From Lamellibrachia satsuma (lineage: Eukaryota > Annelida > Polychaeta > Sabellida > Siboglinidae), in assembly GCA_033239005.1 (NCBI GenBank), contig BSQZ01000013.1, forward strand, positions 12,343,282 to 12,407,281: 64,000 nt of DNA, given 5' to 3'. The position numbers and the translations under genes are program-made. The notes under the pieces were generated by a model. The model was not told where the DNA came from, searched no databases, and saw nothing but the letters and a program-made list of their open reading frames with translations. This document shows, piece by piece, positions 1 to 12,500 of this stretch; position 1 is the first letter of the stretch, and each line of letters starts with the position of its first letter.

Positions 1-304
1 CACCACTGAAAGAATCAAGTGCTAGCCAGTTGATGTTTTTTCTGGTATTACAAAGTCACAAATAAATGAGCTGTCTGTCTTGCGATGTGTGACATTTTGG
101 AAGACGTGCTGAAACTGTGTTGCCTGGTGTGAAAGTGTTGCCTGGTATGGAGTTGTAAAATGTACCAAACTGACATGTATGCAATTTGTCTGTCAGCCCA
201 CCACCATTTGAGAACATAATAGACACACACCCAAACCTTCGCACTCATGCACTGCGCATCTGTTGGGAACTATAAAGTGCATAGCAACAACAAACCTTTT
301 CCAG

Positions 305-683
305 GTCGGCTGAAGAACGAGCCCAAAAAGCCGAGGAACGTATCACAGAGACAGAACAGAAACTGAAGGACCTCGAGCAGAGGAACCGCGAATTGGAGAT
401 GCACTTATCAAACACTGGCAGCCCTGTTGGTTCTAACACAAGTGTGACCAATCAGCTGTCATCCCTACAATTGACCCCACAGCCATCCCAGCATGCACAG
501 CAAGCGTCGAAGCAAGCCACGCCAAAAGAGTCACCTCACACAAGTAAGACCGCCGTGGACGTGACCACCCAGGATGAGCCACCCCACTTGACAGTCGAGG
601 CGAAGGAGAAGCACCACAAGGAGCGAGCATCCAGGACAAGTGTCTCAAAGCCGAAGTCAGGAAAGTCAAAGTCAAAGAAATAG
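305..683 (+). CDS. Terminal exon of a coiled-coil protein with a basic C-terminal tail
   Basis: An acceptor-like run ending in TTTTCCAG at 297-304 opens a frame that is continuous to the TAG at 681-683. The first base completes a split codon. The first ~35 residues are rich in E, K, R and Q with heptad-like spacing (AEERAQKAEERITETEQKLK, then DLEQRNRELEMHL), so this is the end of a coiled coil. About 90 Ser/Thr/Gln-rich, probably disordered residues follow, and the protein ends in a Lys-rich tail (KSGKSKSKK). Upstream exons lie outside the window. The gene converges tail-to-tail with the ARM-FN3 gene. Polyadenylation candidates are AATAAA at 2349 and 2764. I do not recognise the family. Confidence 0.75.
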
Positions 684-1866
684 TTGCCAATTTTGTTTCG
701 CCGAAGCTGTCTTTGTCAGTCTGGCTATGGCAAACTCCCTACCAATGGCGCCATTGACCATTTCACCACTGCCACAATTTACATTTAATATGCAGATTCT
801 GCACATTTTTATTTTATCTGGTAAACTCCTAATTTTTAAAAGAAATCTCTCAATTTCAATTGCATACAATTGTGTAGTGTTTGCATTGAAAATGTGTCTA
901 GAAACATAATTCGTTATTGTTTGAAACTATGTTACATATACTAACGTACACAGTAGCAATGACATAACAAGTTGTAAACAACAATCACTTTGCCCACCCA
1001 ACCAGTCATTCATACCAGTCCGTAACTGTCCATTTTGAATTTATAATCAAGTTGCGGCAGTGGTGATATGCTGAGTGGCGCCACCGTTGGGGAGTTTCTA
1101 GGTATGGCTTGGTGTGACAGAAATTGGGTGTCTCAGTTCGAAATAGTTGTAGCAAGATAATATTGTCGTAGCAGTTCATCGTTTCTGTGCACAGGAAATG
1201 ATGTAATATGATCATAATTAAATGACTGGAATTGGGGATTTTGTCCTCAGATTGGTTAGTTGTGGTCAATGGATGATCACAGCGAGATTCAGGTAGGCGA
1301 TGAGTCGGCAGTATTCACCCTTACAGGATTTGATGTAGACATCATAGAACAACAATTGATATTTAGTCAGATGGTGGTAAAGTTTTATAAAATCAAAGTG
1401 TCCATGGTCGATTCTATCAATTTATATATTCATAATACCAGTCCTTAACATCTTAGGAGTTGTTTCATGCTGATCAACAAATGTCGATGTTCTTATTTGA
1501 AAATTAAGAATTTTTTGCTGATTTTAATTTACGTGGCTACAGTCAGTAGATCAAATATCCAAAATCCAATATGCATTCCATTTCAGGTTTACAGCACTTT
1601 TCGATGCTAACCTCAGGTAGTTCTTCATAACTGCGTGAAGTGATACCTAATTATCAAACAACTACACATGCCACACTTTCAGGCAGGAAAAGCCTTGTAG
1701 TTAGTATGAAGTTAATGACTAAGTTACTCCAGGAATTGTAGGTTAACATTTTGTGAACATTTACCTCAATGAAGTCGACCACAAATATTTCCTTGAAGTT
1801 GATGTTTATTCGCTTTGTGCCTATTATTTTCAGGAAAAGTGAATTGTTGGAAGTGATGTGTGCTCG

Positions 1867-1913
<47 letters not shown>

Positions 1914-4439
1914 ATTCTTATCCGGGGGTTTTCTGATAAGTTGAGTGTTCTGTTTTGTCATGTTTATTATAGGCGATGTGCAACATCGACAATGTCAGAA
2001 ACAAATGCAGGGTATTGGATGACCTTTTACTGCAGATTAATCTTTTGTGATAAAAGAGAAAAACAGTCATATTGAATTAAGTATTTAATAACACATGATA
2101 ACATTTGATGTTGATTGGGCCTAATTGTATTAATACTTACCACCCTAACTCTATATAGCATTGGTTGAACTAAAGTTAGGTCAAAGATGTCTTATGTCAA
2201 AAGTAGGAAGCTTTGTAAAATGTGCCAAACTGAGTTTGCTGCTTGTTGTAGGTGAACATATTTCACAAGGTATTATTCTTGAAATATAGCTTTACTTTTG
2301 AGCATAAAAAATTTAAGCTGTGACTGCATTGCCGCTATTGTATGGATTAATAAAAACATTTTACAAAAGACAAATCCACCTGTGCCAAATTTAAACAATG
2401 AGACATTTTAGTCATATTTACATTTTGTGTGCGTGCCAAATCAGTTGCATGGTGTCTGTATCTTTCATGTGTCAAATACTTTGCAGATGTGGTTTAACAT
2501 CAGTATTACACGTGACGTATATTGAGCAGGTCAGTAAGAAACATGACGTTATATATGAGCTTGTGCCAATCTTTTCCTCTAAACAGGGCCTGAATTCTAC
2601 AGCTGATCCTCCATCAAGAATTGGGAGTTTGAGACACTGAGCTGAAGTGGAGGCTCAAACCTGACACTGAAACATTGCATTCCTGTTCCAAGTAGTTGAG
2701 ACTTGTTTCTTATATGTTTTACCTCAGGATTGGGTTTGCACTAAATAACGATATCTTGCAGCAAATAAATGTTATTTATTTATGCACACAAAAAATGGGT
2801 TTGTATAAGCTCAGCCTGGTATTGACGGGGAAGTTATTACATGGAAGCTGGATATATAAAATAAACAGTGATTTATTTGGCAAGTTCTGCAGAAGGCAGA
2901 CTTGCTGCAATGGGCTTCAAAGCCTGGCCAAAATGTAGAACAAATGCTCAAAAAATATCTATGTGAAACTGAGTGAATTTGAAGCAAGACCAACGCATCA
3001 CTTTGTATCCATCCAGGTAAAAATACTTGTGTATAGAACTGTACTGTTAACATGTGAATAAAACTGAACAAAGTGTGTGCATATGTCAGAATGTATTGGT
3101 TGTTGGTTTGGGTTTTTCAAGGACAGGACTGCTATACCTTGCTACGTGACATTTAGAAACCTATAAACAAAAGGTGTTGTGCATTCGTTATCAGCACATA
3201 TACATGTGAAACCAGAAAATGTAGATTCGAACCCCATACTTGGGGGCATCCATCAAGTCATGCTCATGGGGTGGGGTGTTTTGTTTTGGCAATGTTATTT
3301 CTATAACTGCAAGTCGTCACACAGTACTGTTTTGTCTGTTTTCACCACCAGATCTTAATTGGTTGTGTACACGTGAAAGTTTATTTCAACGATCATGTTG
3401 CATTGATTGCTAAAACATGTTTTTGTTTATTGTTAACTATACAGACCTGTATTCTACCTGTGAACAATGATCAATACAGACATACAACAAATATAAAACA
3501 GATGTACACATTTTAGGTGGTTATGGGAGTTTTGGGGGCATTCTCAAAATGAACATAGTTTTAGGTGGGTGTATAGGCCAGCATTAGGAAGAGCAACAAT
3601 GTGGGGGGGTCTCCAAAACATAAAAAATAGTGTTACATACTTTATGGATGTAGGTAAACCAAGTGAATTGCAGTGGTCTGTCTGTCTGTGAGTGGCCAGC
3701 AACAATAATTTCATGCAATCAACATGCAGTTTGCTGTTCAATGCTCATCAGTATGTCTTATAATGATGACGACAATGATGGAATAAAAACAAACGCTGGA
3801 GAGACTTTCGTATTAAGAAATTATCCATCAGAACAAACACATTTATCAGAGAACACTGCACAACATTACAACCTTATCATAAAAAGTTTTTTTGCAAAAA
3901 AAACATTTGCAACAGGAGGTTTGAAGTGATCATCAAATACAGCATTCCACAACAATGAACAAGGAACACTGCACCGAGTTTGTTTAGTTTCACCAGTTTT
4001 TATTATTTATAAAACAAATTGTACAACTACAAGTAGCTACATCTACTGAGGGAAGCATAGTGTCATCCATGAAAGCCACAATAACGTCATTTAAATTATT
4101 TATACAAGATACCTTGGATTTTTTACACAGGTCTTTTTAAAGCCTATTTGCTAGTATCCTTTATCTCTAGTTGTCAGCTGCCTTGTCATTTTAAATAGAA
4201 CATCACTGACATATGACGGCAGATAAATGGTGTGGGATGATTGAACATCCTAAAGACAAGTAATACTGTGAATGAATGAATCAATTAAAGTATGAAATCA
4301 AATGTAATACTGAATACGGGTGATTAAGACTAGGATTAGCACAAGTATAAGGTGCACAATTATTAGTTGCAATACACATAATAGGCAGTAAACACACAGA
4401 TTTGCTTAATTTTAAAACAATTTTCATTTTTAGAATAAT
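684..4439. other. Probable 3' UTR and intergenic DNA
   Basis: AT-rich sequence with many in-frame stops on both strands. The first part is likely the 3' UTR of the coiled-coil gene, because AATAAA motifs occur at 2349-2354 and 2764-2769. I see no exon with splice sites and no recognisable protein. A (TGCG)n microsatellite lies inside. Confidence 0.5.
1861..1913. repeat. (TGCG)n microsatellite
   Basis: About twelve tandem TGCG units. The same tetranucleotide recurs at 9821, 48531, 51901 and 58483, so it is a common microsatellite of this genome. Confidence 0.95.
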
Positions 4440-4572
4440 ACTATGTTGTGGAACGGTTTTCCAGTGTTCACTTGTTTCACTCTTTTCCACAGTGTACCTA
4501 TTTCAGCCCTTTTTCCACAATGTACTTGTTTCACCCCTTTTTCATAGTGTACAAGTTTCAACCATTTTCCAT
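4440..4572. repeat. Imperfect ~33-bp tandem repeat
   Basis: Four diverged copies containing the motif CCACAGTGTAC, with TTTCA and CCCTTTTTC on either side. No coding signal. Confidence 0.7.
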
Positions 4573-4803
4573 AAACATGTTCTGCCTCACTATATATTGT
4601 GTGTTTTTAGTCATAGAATCACAACATACAATAATAATACATGAATACATTAATACTACACTGTATTGCTTTTCCTGCATCTAATACAGCAAAATACCTT
4701 TGGTTAGTTTTAACATATCTTCACTCTTTAACACAAATATATTATACAGGTTTTGTATCAATAAACAAACAAAACTCTTCAAAGGTTTTTTATTAACAAA
4801 GTT

Positions 4804-4878
4804 GGAAATAGATTGGTAAGTTAGGACTGTATTGGTATGTTAGGAATAGATTGGTAAGTTAGGAATATATTGGTATGA
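4804..4878. repeat. ~19-bp tandem repeat, four copies
   Basis: Units of GGAATAGATTGGTAAGTTA and close variants follow one another. Confidence 0.8.
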
Positions 4879-4972
4879 GCCTTCAAGATGAGGCTACAAA
4901 AACATACATCTTTGCTATCAGTTGCCTATATCAGTTGCCTATACTAGAAATTTACCTCTGATTGTTAAATAC

Positions 4973-5541
4973 AGTCATGTCTTGTTTATTTACACACTTT
5001 GGTTCCAAATGGTTTTGGCTGAATTAACAAAGTCATGTCTTGTTTATCCACACACTTTGGTTCCCAATGGTTTTGGCTGAATTAACAAAGCCATGTCTTG
5101 TTTATCCACACACTTTGGTTCCCAATGGTTTTGGCTGAATTAACATGTCTTGTTTATTTACACACTTTGGTTCCAAATGGTTTTGGCTGAATTAACAAAG
5201 TCATGTCTTGTTTATCCACACACTTTGGTTCCCAATGGTTTTGGCTGAATTAACAAAGCCATGTCTTGTTTACCCACACACTTTGGTTCCCAATGGTTTT
5301 GGCTGAATTAACAAAGTCATGTCTTGTTTATTTACACTTTGGTTCCAAATGGTTTTGGCTGAATTAACAGTCATATCTTGTTTATCCGCACACTTTGGTT
5401 CCCAATGGTTTTGGCTGAATTAACAAAGCCATGTCTTGTTTATCCACACACTTTGGTTCCCAATGGTTTTGGCTGAATTAACAAAGCCATGTCTTGTTTA
5501 TCCACACACTTTGGTTCCCAATGGTTTTGGCTGAATTATCA
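4973..5541. repeat. 58-bp minisatellite, about ten copies
   Basis: Each unit contains CATGTCTTGTTTATCCACAC, then a CTTTGGTTCCCAATGG stretch and GGCTGAATTAACAAAG. Copies start near 4976, 5033, 5091, 5147, 5203, 5261, 5318, 5372, 5428 and 5486. Two sub-variants (TTTACAC/CCAAATGG and TCCACAC/CCCAATGG) alternate irregularly, which points to duplication of blocks of two to three units. Confidence 0.95.
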
Positions 5542-6449
5542 AAGTGCGTGGATTAGTGAAAGACTGTATTATTGCCCATGCTATAATTATTGTTACTAAA
5601 TGTGTATCATGTATCATCTATCATAAACTTTCTATTGTTTTATTATTTTATTGATCTCCAGTAACTGACAGGACTTTAAGGAAAGAATTAACAATGTAGC
5701 TGTGATGTGAACACAATCACAGAGACAGTTAATTGTTTGATTTAGTGCGTTTAAAGTTTTGGGTGATCTACAAGAAACCAGTCAAGTGAATCATATCAGC
5801 AGTATCGGGTCAGTTGGTTCCCAAAACGGTGTGCAGAAACAGAAACATAAATGGATTTATGAAGCAATTTACTGTGTATCGAGATTGTTCCCATGTAAAA
5901 GCGTGCAGATTACTGCTAAACCGGATTATCGAAGAATGGATAAAGGAGACGTAGCTGTATATATGAAAGTGGGAGATGAACCTGGTTATTTTAGGAATGG
6001 GGAATTAACTTAATCTACAAACAAACACTAACAAATGTAAACTATTTAACATATCTGCAAAATTAGTCTGGGTCAAACCTGAAATATCTTATAACTACAT
6101 TGGGTAAAATTATTAAGTAGTAACGACAAACATCTTCTAATATTGGCACAAAACTTACATGTAATTCTACGCAGCACATTTTCTTTGCAACGTGCAAGTT
6201 ATTAATTATTAAATCATAAGCAGTTTAATAACAGAGAACTGTTCACATCTGCAGCACAGTGCACACTCTATCTCAGTCGTGTTTGTGAATAAATCTAATC
6301 TTTGGTATATCAATAAAATTTTTAGTCCGAAAAATACTGTTGCATACCACACGACTAATGAGATCTCACGAAACTGATCTAAAAAAAATTCCTACGACAA
6401 TGTTACCCCGATACTCTGTGGCCCTTTCCCTTTAAAACGCCCTCCTAAA
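5542..6449. other. Intergenic DNA, nothing recognised
   Basis: AT-rich. A plus-strand open stretch at 5759-6013 encodes 84 residues, but it has no recognised domain, and its first codon is TTG rather than ATG. I do not call it a gene. Confidence 0.5.
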
Positions 6450-6455
6450 TTTATT
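6450..6455 (-). terminator. Candidate poly(A) signal of the ARM-FN3 gene
   Basis: AATAAA on the minus strand, about 300 nt past the stop codon at 6751. It is the nearest canonical hexamer in the right orientation. No transcript data support it. Confidence 0.35.
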
Positions 6456-6750
6456 TAGGTCACCACTTTAGCCCTTTTTGCCCAATTTTGACTGCGCAAA
6501 ATAATTTTATGATTTGTCCGATGATTTCACCGAAACAAAGCAACAAATTTCTCATAGTCGATACTACAAAAACATTTCATTGAGGAGGAAACTCCAACAT
6601 CAACATCTAAAATGCAATGATTTTAGTTCACAAATCGGACATGAAAACAACATTAATTGTAAACACAAGGTGAATGTACCAACCACAGTAGTGACATTTC
6701 AACAAACAGACTTCCTAAACCTCATGACAGATCGCTATGAAAGACCGTTG

Positions 6751-6907
6751 CTACCTCGCACTCTGCAACTTGTTGTTCTCACTAGACGGCATCAGCTCCA
6801 CATCGAAGTCTGACGGCATTGCATCACCAATTCCCTGACTCGTGCTTAACGTGTGAAGATTCAACTTTCCTTCCTTCACTGGCTTCAATGCTCCGTGGAC
6901 CGAACCT
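6751..6907 (-). CDS. ARM-FN3 gene exon 23 (last coding exon)
   Basis: The acceptor is GTTGTTGCTACAG. It encodes residues 1095-1146 (GSVHGALKPVKEGKLNLHTL, then DFDVELMPSSENNKLQSAR) and the stop TAG at 6753-6751. A GAG|GTAGC donor-like site overlaps the stop codon, so a continued transcript is possible but not needed. Confidence 0.83.
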
Positions 6908-9471
6908 CTGTAGCAACAACGAAGAAATATTCCATGTTTACGAAAATTATACATAATGTTAATCTAATTAACATATATAATAATAATATGGACATTTCTA
7001 TCGCATGTAAACTCTTGGAAATCGTCAGAGGCACATAAAACGAATGGGTTAATTATGAGTTGTGTGCGACAAAAAATGCCGATGAAAATCAAGATACACA
7101 CGACTGTAAAGTTGGTAGATGATAATGAAGAAACGATTTTCATTTAATCACAACTACTGAGATTTACTTACTCAACATTTCGGCTACCAGAATTCAATTC
7201 CTAACAGTAGCCGAAACGTTGAGCTAGTAAAATCTCAATAGTTGTGATTAAAAAAATATTTCTTCATTATTATCTACCAACATTACGGTCTTATATATCT
7301 TGGTTTTCATTTTCTCAATAGTTGTGATTAAAAAAAATAATTTCTTCATTATTATCTACCAACATTACGGTCTTGCATTTCTTGGTTTTCATTTTCTTCA
7401 CACTAAGACCTGTTACGGTGAAGAAATCTGGGCTATATGCAAGAACAAAGAAAAGATACTTGAGAGAAATATACTGTGTCAATAACTTAAAGAAACATAA
7501 CAAGTCCTGTTTATAAAACTTTGAATGTTGATGAAAGTATTTTGTCAGAGCAAAAACTTTATTAGTTAGTGAGAACATTGAGTGGTTATTTAAAGTGGCT
7601 AGGGCTTGTTTTGAATTGAGTACCAGGGTAGTTTCAATAGAAGTTTTTAAGATAAACTAACAATTTCTTCACAAATAGTGTAATTTAAATACTATATAAT
7701 ACTCCAGACTAATAAAACAAAGTATTGTTTATTATTAAGACATCTGAAATTTTAAATGGCACAACAATTAAAGATGGTATGGTATTAGAAAATGAGAATT
7801 ATACTGCCATGACGTTAGTGGCATGATATTAACGTGACCTTGACTGACCTGCGGTTATACTGTCTACGAGGGGTTAGGGAGAACTCCGCCTCCACATCAC
7901 CAATGACATTGTCCCGCTCGGGGTCACCAGCAGATGGAGACATTGTAGTTTTGCTGCGCAGAACTCCAACTTCCAATGGGGCCCAGTTGCCTGTACACAT
8001 GACAAAAATGAAACTATGATTTAATAACATGTAAACAGTGAATGTATGATACCATAGGGACCAATATACCGACTGACACTAAGTGATTAAAAAAAATTAA
8101 TTTAGACATTTATGTTTCATGAATCCAGGTAAAATCCTGCTCAGTTGAAAACAAGTTTAAACTAAGTGAAATAAATAAACGGTTCATGTCATTAAAACAT
8201 GACTGCTGCTGTCTACAGTAACGTCATAAATGCCACAGGAAATTTTATTGAAGAATACAATATATCGTATGCTAGGTTTACACTGCTCAACTTTTGTTGT
8301 GGGTCATGTGTTTATTTAACTTAAAACGGATCAGTTGTGCGATGTCGTTGGTCCACAACTTAACAAAACCGAAATCGCTGTAATGTCATCGGTCCATGAC
8401 ATGATGTGACATGACGTGACATGATGTGACATGATGTGATGTCTCATGGACTAGGTCAATGTACGCTGCTCTGTAACTCAACAAAGTTGCGGCAACGGAT
8501 GGAAAACGTTGCTAGGTATGTGTCAGATTCAAATCAAACCACAACGCTAGGAGTGTGCGTGCATGCAGTTAAAAAAATAACGTTCAGATTGCGGTGATGC
8601 AAACATGAGTTGCGACAACTTTAGTTGTGCCATGTACGTAGTCACACAGAGTCATGGAATGTGTGTCAACCCAATCACATAACCACTGTACAGAGAATCG
8701 CTGCTAGTCGTACAGACGCATGGGTCGCAATTAAAGTTCAGCAATGCATGCCTGGCATTACGTTGTTGCCAAAGTTACTTTATATGCATTCATGACCATG
8801 GTTGGAAGTTGTGTCACCTCGTCTGTGATTCCATTGGTAACTTTCTCCATAATGCAGCTTCCACTCATGGAAGTGACTGTCCACACATAAGGGTAACACA
8901 GAAGGGGTCCCTGACCCCAGTTGGGGAACCCCAGTTCTACACTACGTGAGCATTGTTGTGTTCACTGCTACGAGGCTGGTGATGATGAAGACATTCTACC
9001 CACCTTTGTCTGCCCCTGTCCCCCCGGGCTGTTTGGGGGCCGCACTGCCCGGCAGATTCATGGGTTGAGTTCGCATCTGCATCGGTACAAACTTGTTGTG
9101 TCTGTTCTTACGCAGTGACTGGGGAGGGAAGTCCGGCTGCCACTGGCCTGGCAGGTTGCCCACTGACTTGTGCAGCATCTCTGACAGAGTGTCTCTCTTG
9201 CGCACGGGTGGTCTGGAACACCACAGGGAACCTTCAGCAAAATTACTTATTTACTTAAATTACTTATATACTGTAGAACCCCTGAAAGAGACCACCCCTT
9301 GAAAGGGGCCATTATATCTGTCTGTTTTTTGTACATCTGTATATTTGATAAGCCTCTGTAATTCGGCCACCCCTTTAATCAGACCACTTTATCTGTCACA
9401 TGGGTGGCCGCTTTATAGGAGTACTACTGTATACAGCTATATGTATGTATGTATGCATGCATGCATGCATG

Positions 9472-9539
<68 letters not shown>

Positions 9540-12500
9540 CATGCATGCATGTATGTATATATATATTACAAAGCACTTACTTAAAACTTAAAGTTGCTTA
9601 CTACAACATGTATAGGCAGATGTTATGATACAACCAATGGGACAGTGCTAGTCATATGTTTGTTAACAATTACACTGACAGCTTTCATGCTTGCTCAGAT
9701 AAGAATATTTATGGTTTTAGAAAACGTGTCTATTTGACAATGATTTGATAAAAGAAAATTCAATGAATCCCCGAATCCCTTTGTATTCACCACTGAAATT
9801 CATTAAAAAATATGTGTGTGCGTGCGTGCGTGCGTGCGTGCATGTGTGCATGCGTGTGTGCAGGCTTGCACGTGTTGTTTGTGTGGATGTGTATATAACA
9901 TGTAACCATAATTTATATTTTTGTACTCTGAAAATGAAAATGTTTCTCTCAGCTTTGCAAGATTATCATAGGAACCATACCAGTGTTTAACATAGCGTTA
10001 AACAGTTACCTTATTGTCTAGAGACATACATTTTGGTGTATGCTTATAAGAACAGATTCCCTGACATTTTTCCATGGTCCAATTTTTTTCAAGCACTCTT
10101 CACTCTCATCAGGTAGAATACGATATTTCATTTACACAACAGCCAGGCACATAATGGCATTGCATATCTTGTAACCAGTGCATCTCAACAAGACTAAAAG
10201 CCTGACAATGTAGGACCCTCATACTACTAATAGCACTCTATGATGTGGAGGCTTGGACGATATGATCACACGAGACACAATCGCTTGAGGTTGTTGAGAG
10301 ATTTCACTGCCTGTGGGCTATCAGAGGTGTTACCTGGGCGGTCAGCTTGCAAAATATCAAGATCAGAGAGGACACCATTATCTCTGAATCCTTCACAGAT
10401 GTCATCAGACACAAGACTCCGGTGCTTTGGGCACATTTGCCATAGGCCAAGGGATAACATCGTTAGACAAGCATTCAAGCAAGGTTTCAAAGGACAGTGG
10501 AAGAGAGGAAAGCATTCAAGCAAGGTTTCAAAGGACAGTGGAAGAGAGGAAAGCATTCAAGCAAGGTTTCAAAGGAATGTGGAAGAGAGGAAAGCATTCA
10601 AGCAAGGTTTCAAAGGGCAGTGGAAGAGAGGAAGGTCACTGAATAGGTAGAGTGACCAGATTTAAGTGATACTGGGCTCCTGCTGTTGAAAATAAATAGA
10701 GCAGACTGAGGGTGCAGCCTCCCGGAGGACAGCGAGGGGTGCAACTTCCTGGAGGACAGCAAGGGATGCAACCTCTTGGAGGACAGCGAGGGGTGCAACC
10801 TCCGGGAGGAGGTCAGCGAGGGGTCAATATGGCGTTTAGGTCAAGCAAGCCTGTGAATCTACAATGTTCGGCCTCACCTGTGACTGGCAGTGAAAGTCTT
10901 TGCCCTCTGTAGGTAGCTCGGAGGCATGTTGGACTTGGTTAGGGTAGGGAACATGACCTCAGCTGATTCAGACAGGTTGGATGTCTTTGAGAGCAGTGGC
11001 GCCAGTTCAGTCATACTCATCTGTAGAGCTGTGAAGGACCGGGTGATGTTGTGGCTCTTTGCTCTACGGCCACAGGCAGTACAAACTCTCATCACATGGC
11101 AAACAAAATCTTTAGTCTTAGCTGTGAATATTACAGGTAATAAGGTGTACAGTAGACTCTGCTTAACAGAATCGTGGGTAACAGAATCAGCTGTCTAGTA
11201 GAAACAAATATATTTGCTGGGACGAAATCATTCTCAATTCCCTCTGTGTTCACTGTATCATAATGTATCATAATATGCCGCTTCAGTGAATCAGCCATTT
11301 AATAGAATAAAATGGCTGTCTTGAAGTGATTCTATTAAGTGGAGTCAATTATTTGCTCAATTTTGGATATACACCACTAGTGGCTCTATCTAACTGTGAA
11401 CTTACTCACAGCTACACCCAGTGATTTTCATAAGCTTTCGCTGATGGTCCCTCACACACCTCATTCTACGGTCCCTTTAGCACCAACCAGATTATGAAAA
11501 TGTTTACAAACATGAAATATGTATTAAACATAATTACCTCTCAACAAACTTAGTGTTCGATCTGTATGTTTCCGCAGACTGAAGTTACTGATGAGAGGTA
11601 ATTATGTTTAATAATTAATAACCAAGAAACCGGATCATCTATCCATTCAAAGATGAAAAATGTACAGTTCCATCCCTGCTTCACGACCGTAGATTGTCTT
11701 AAAAAATAGCTGGCTGCATCTATTGCCACCCAACTTGATCAGCAGCATTCGGAACTGGAAGGCATTTCCTCAATTCCCTAACTCTGTACTTCTGGCCTAG
11801 TGTGCAACGTAGTTTGCTGATTGTTCTACATTTTTCAATGAAGACTAGATATGAACTGGTAGTTTGGCCTACTTCTAGTCTATATGGTCTGATATGTGGG
11901 TGCTGTGTGAAATAGTTAGTAGGCTATTAGTAGCCAACCAAACTCAATAATATAACATAACAAGATTACCATCCAAGGCAGAACAGCAGATGGTAAATGG
12001 ACAAGGATGCCATTGGCTTATCGAGAGTAAAACAATATTAATTTTCATCTATGTATAACCCGAAATATTTGTAAAATTTAAAAAAAAAGCATACACGCTG
12101 CTAGCACTTACACACCTGTAGATCATTTGTTCCAACGGTATGCGAATCAATATTTTTTACAAAACTAAAAAATATTAAAATCTTACCCTACCTCTTAGCG
12201 ATGGCGATCCATGCGGGGTCGGCCGGCTCAACATGATACAACTCCTCCTGTTTCCGCTCCTCCTCGAGTGCTCCTTCATTCATGGATCCTTTCCTCTTCT
12301 CCTGACAACTTCCATTCATCGTTCCATTCACGGTCCGTCTACGCACTCCGTTGACATTAAAGCCAACATCAGTAAGATCGAGTGAGCGTGACACTCGGCT
12401 GAATCGCGTTTTCTCCAGTCCAGTCGGGCTGGCATTATGAGGTGCTGACTGTGGCGCCCCCTTTGGTGTTCGATCAGTGTTTTCGGCGAAGAAACACAGG

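Noticed and set aside
3195..3275. Possible tRNA-like B-box (GATTCGAACCCC)
   Set aside because: No A-box at the right distance and no cloverleaf. Insufficient for a tRNA or SINE call.
5759..6013. 84-codon plus-strand frame
   Set aside because: No ATG at its start, no splice sites, no family resemblance, AT-rich intergenic setting.
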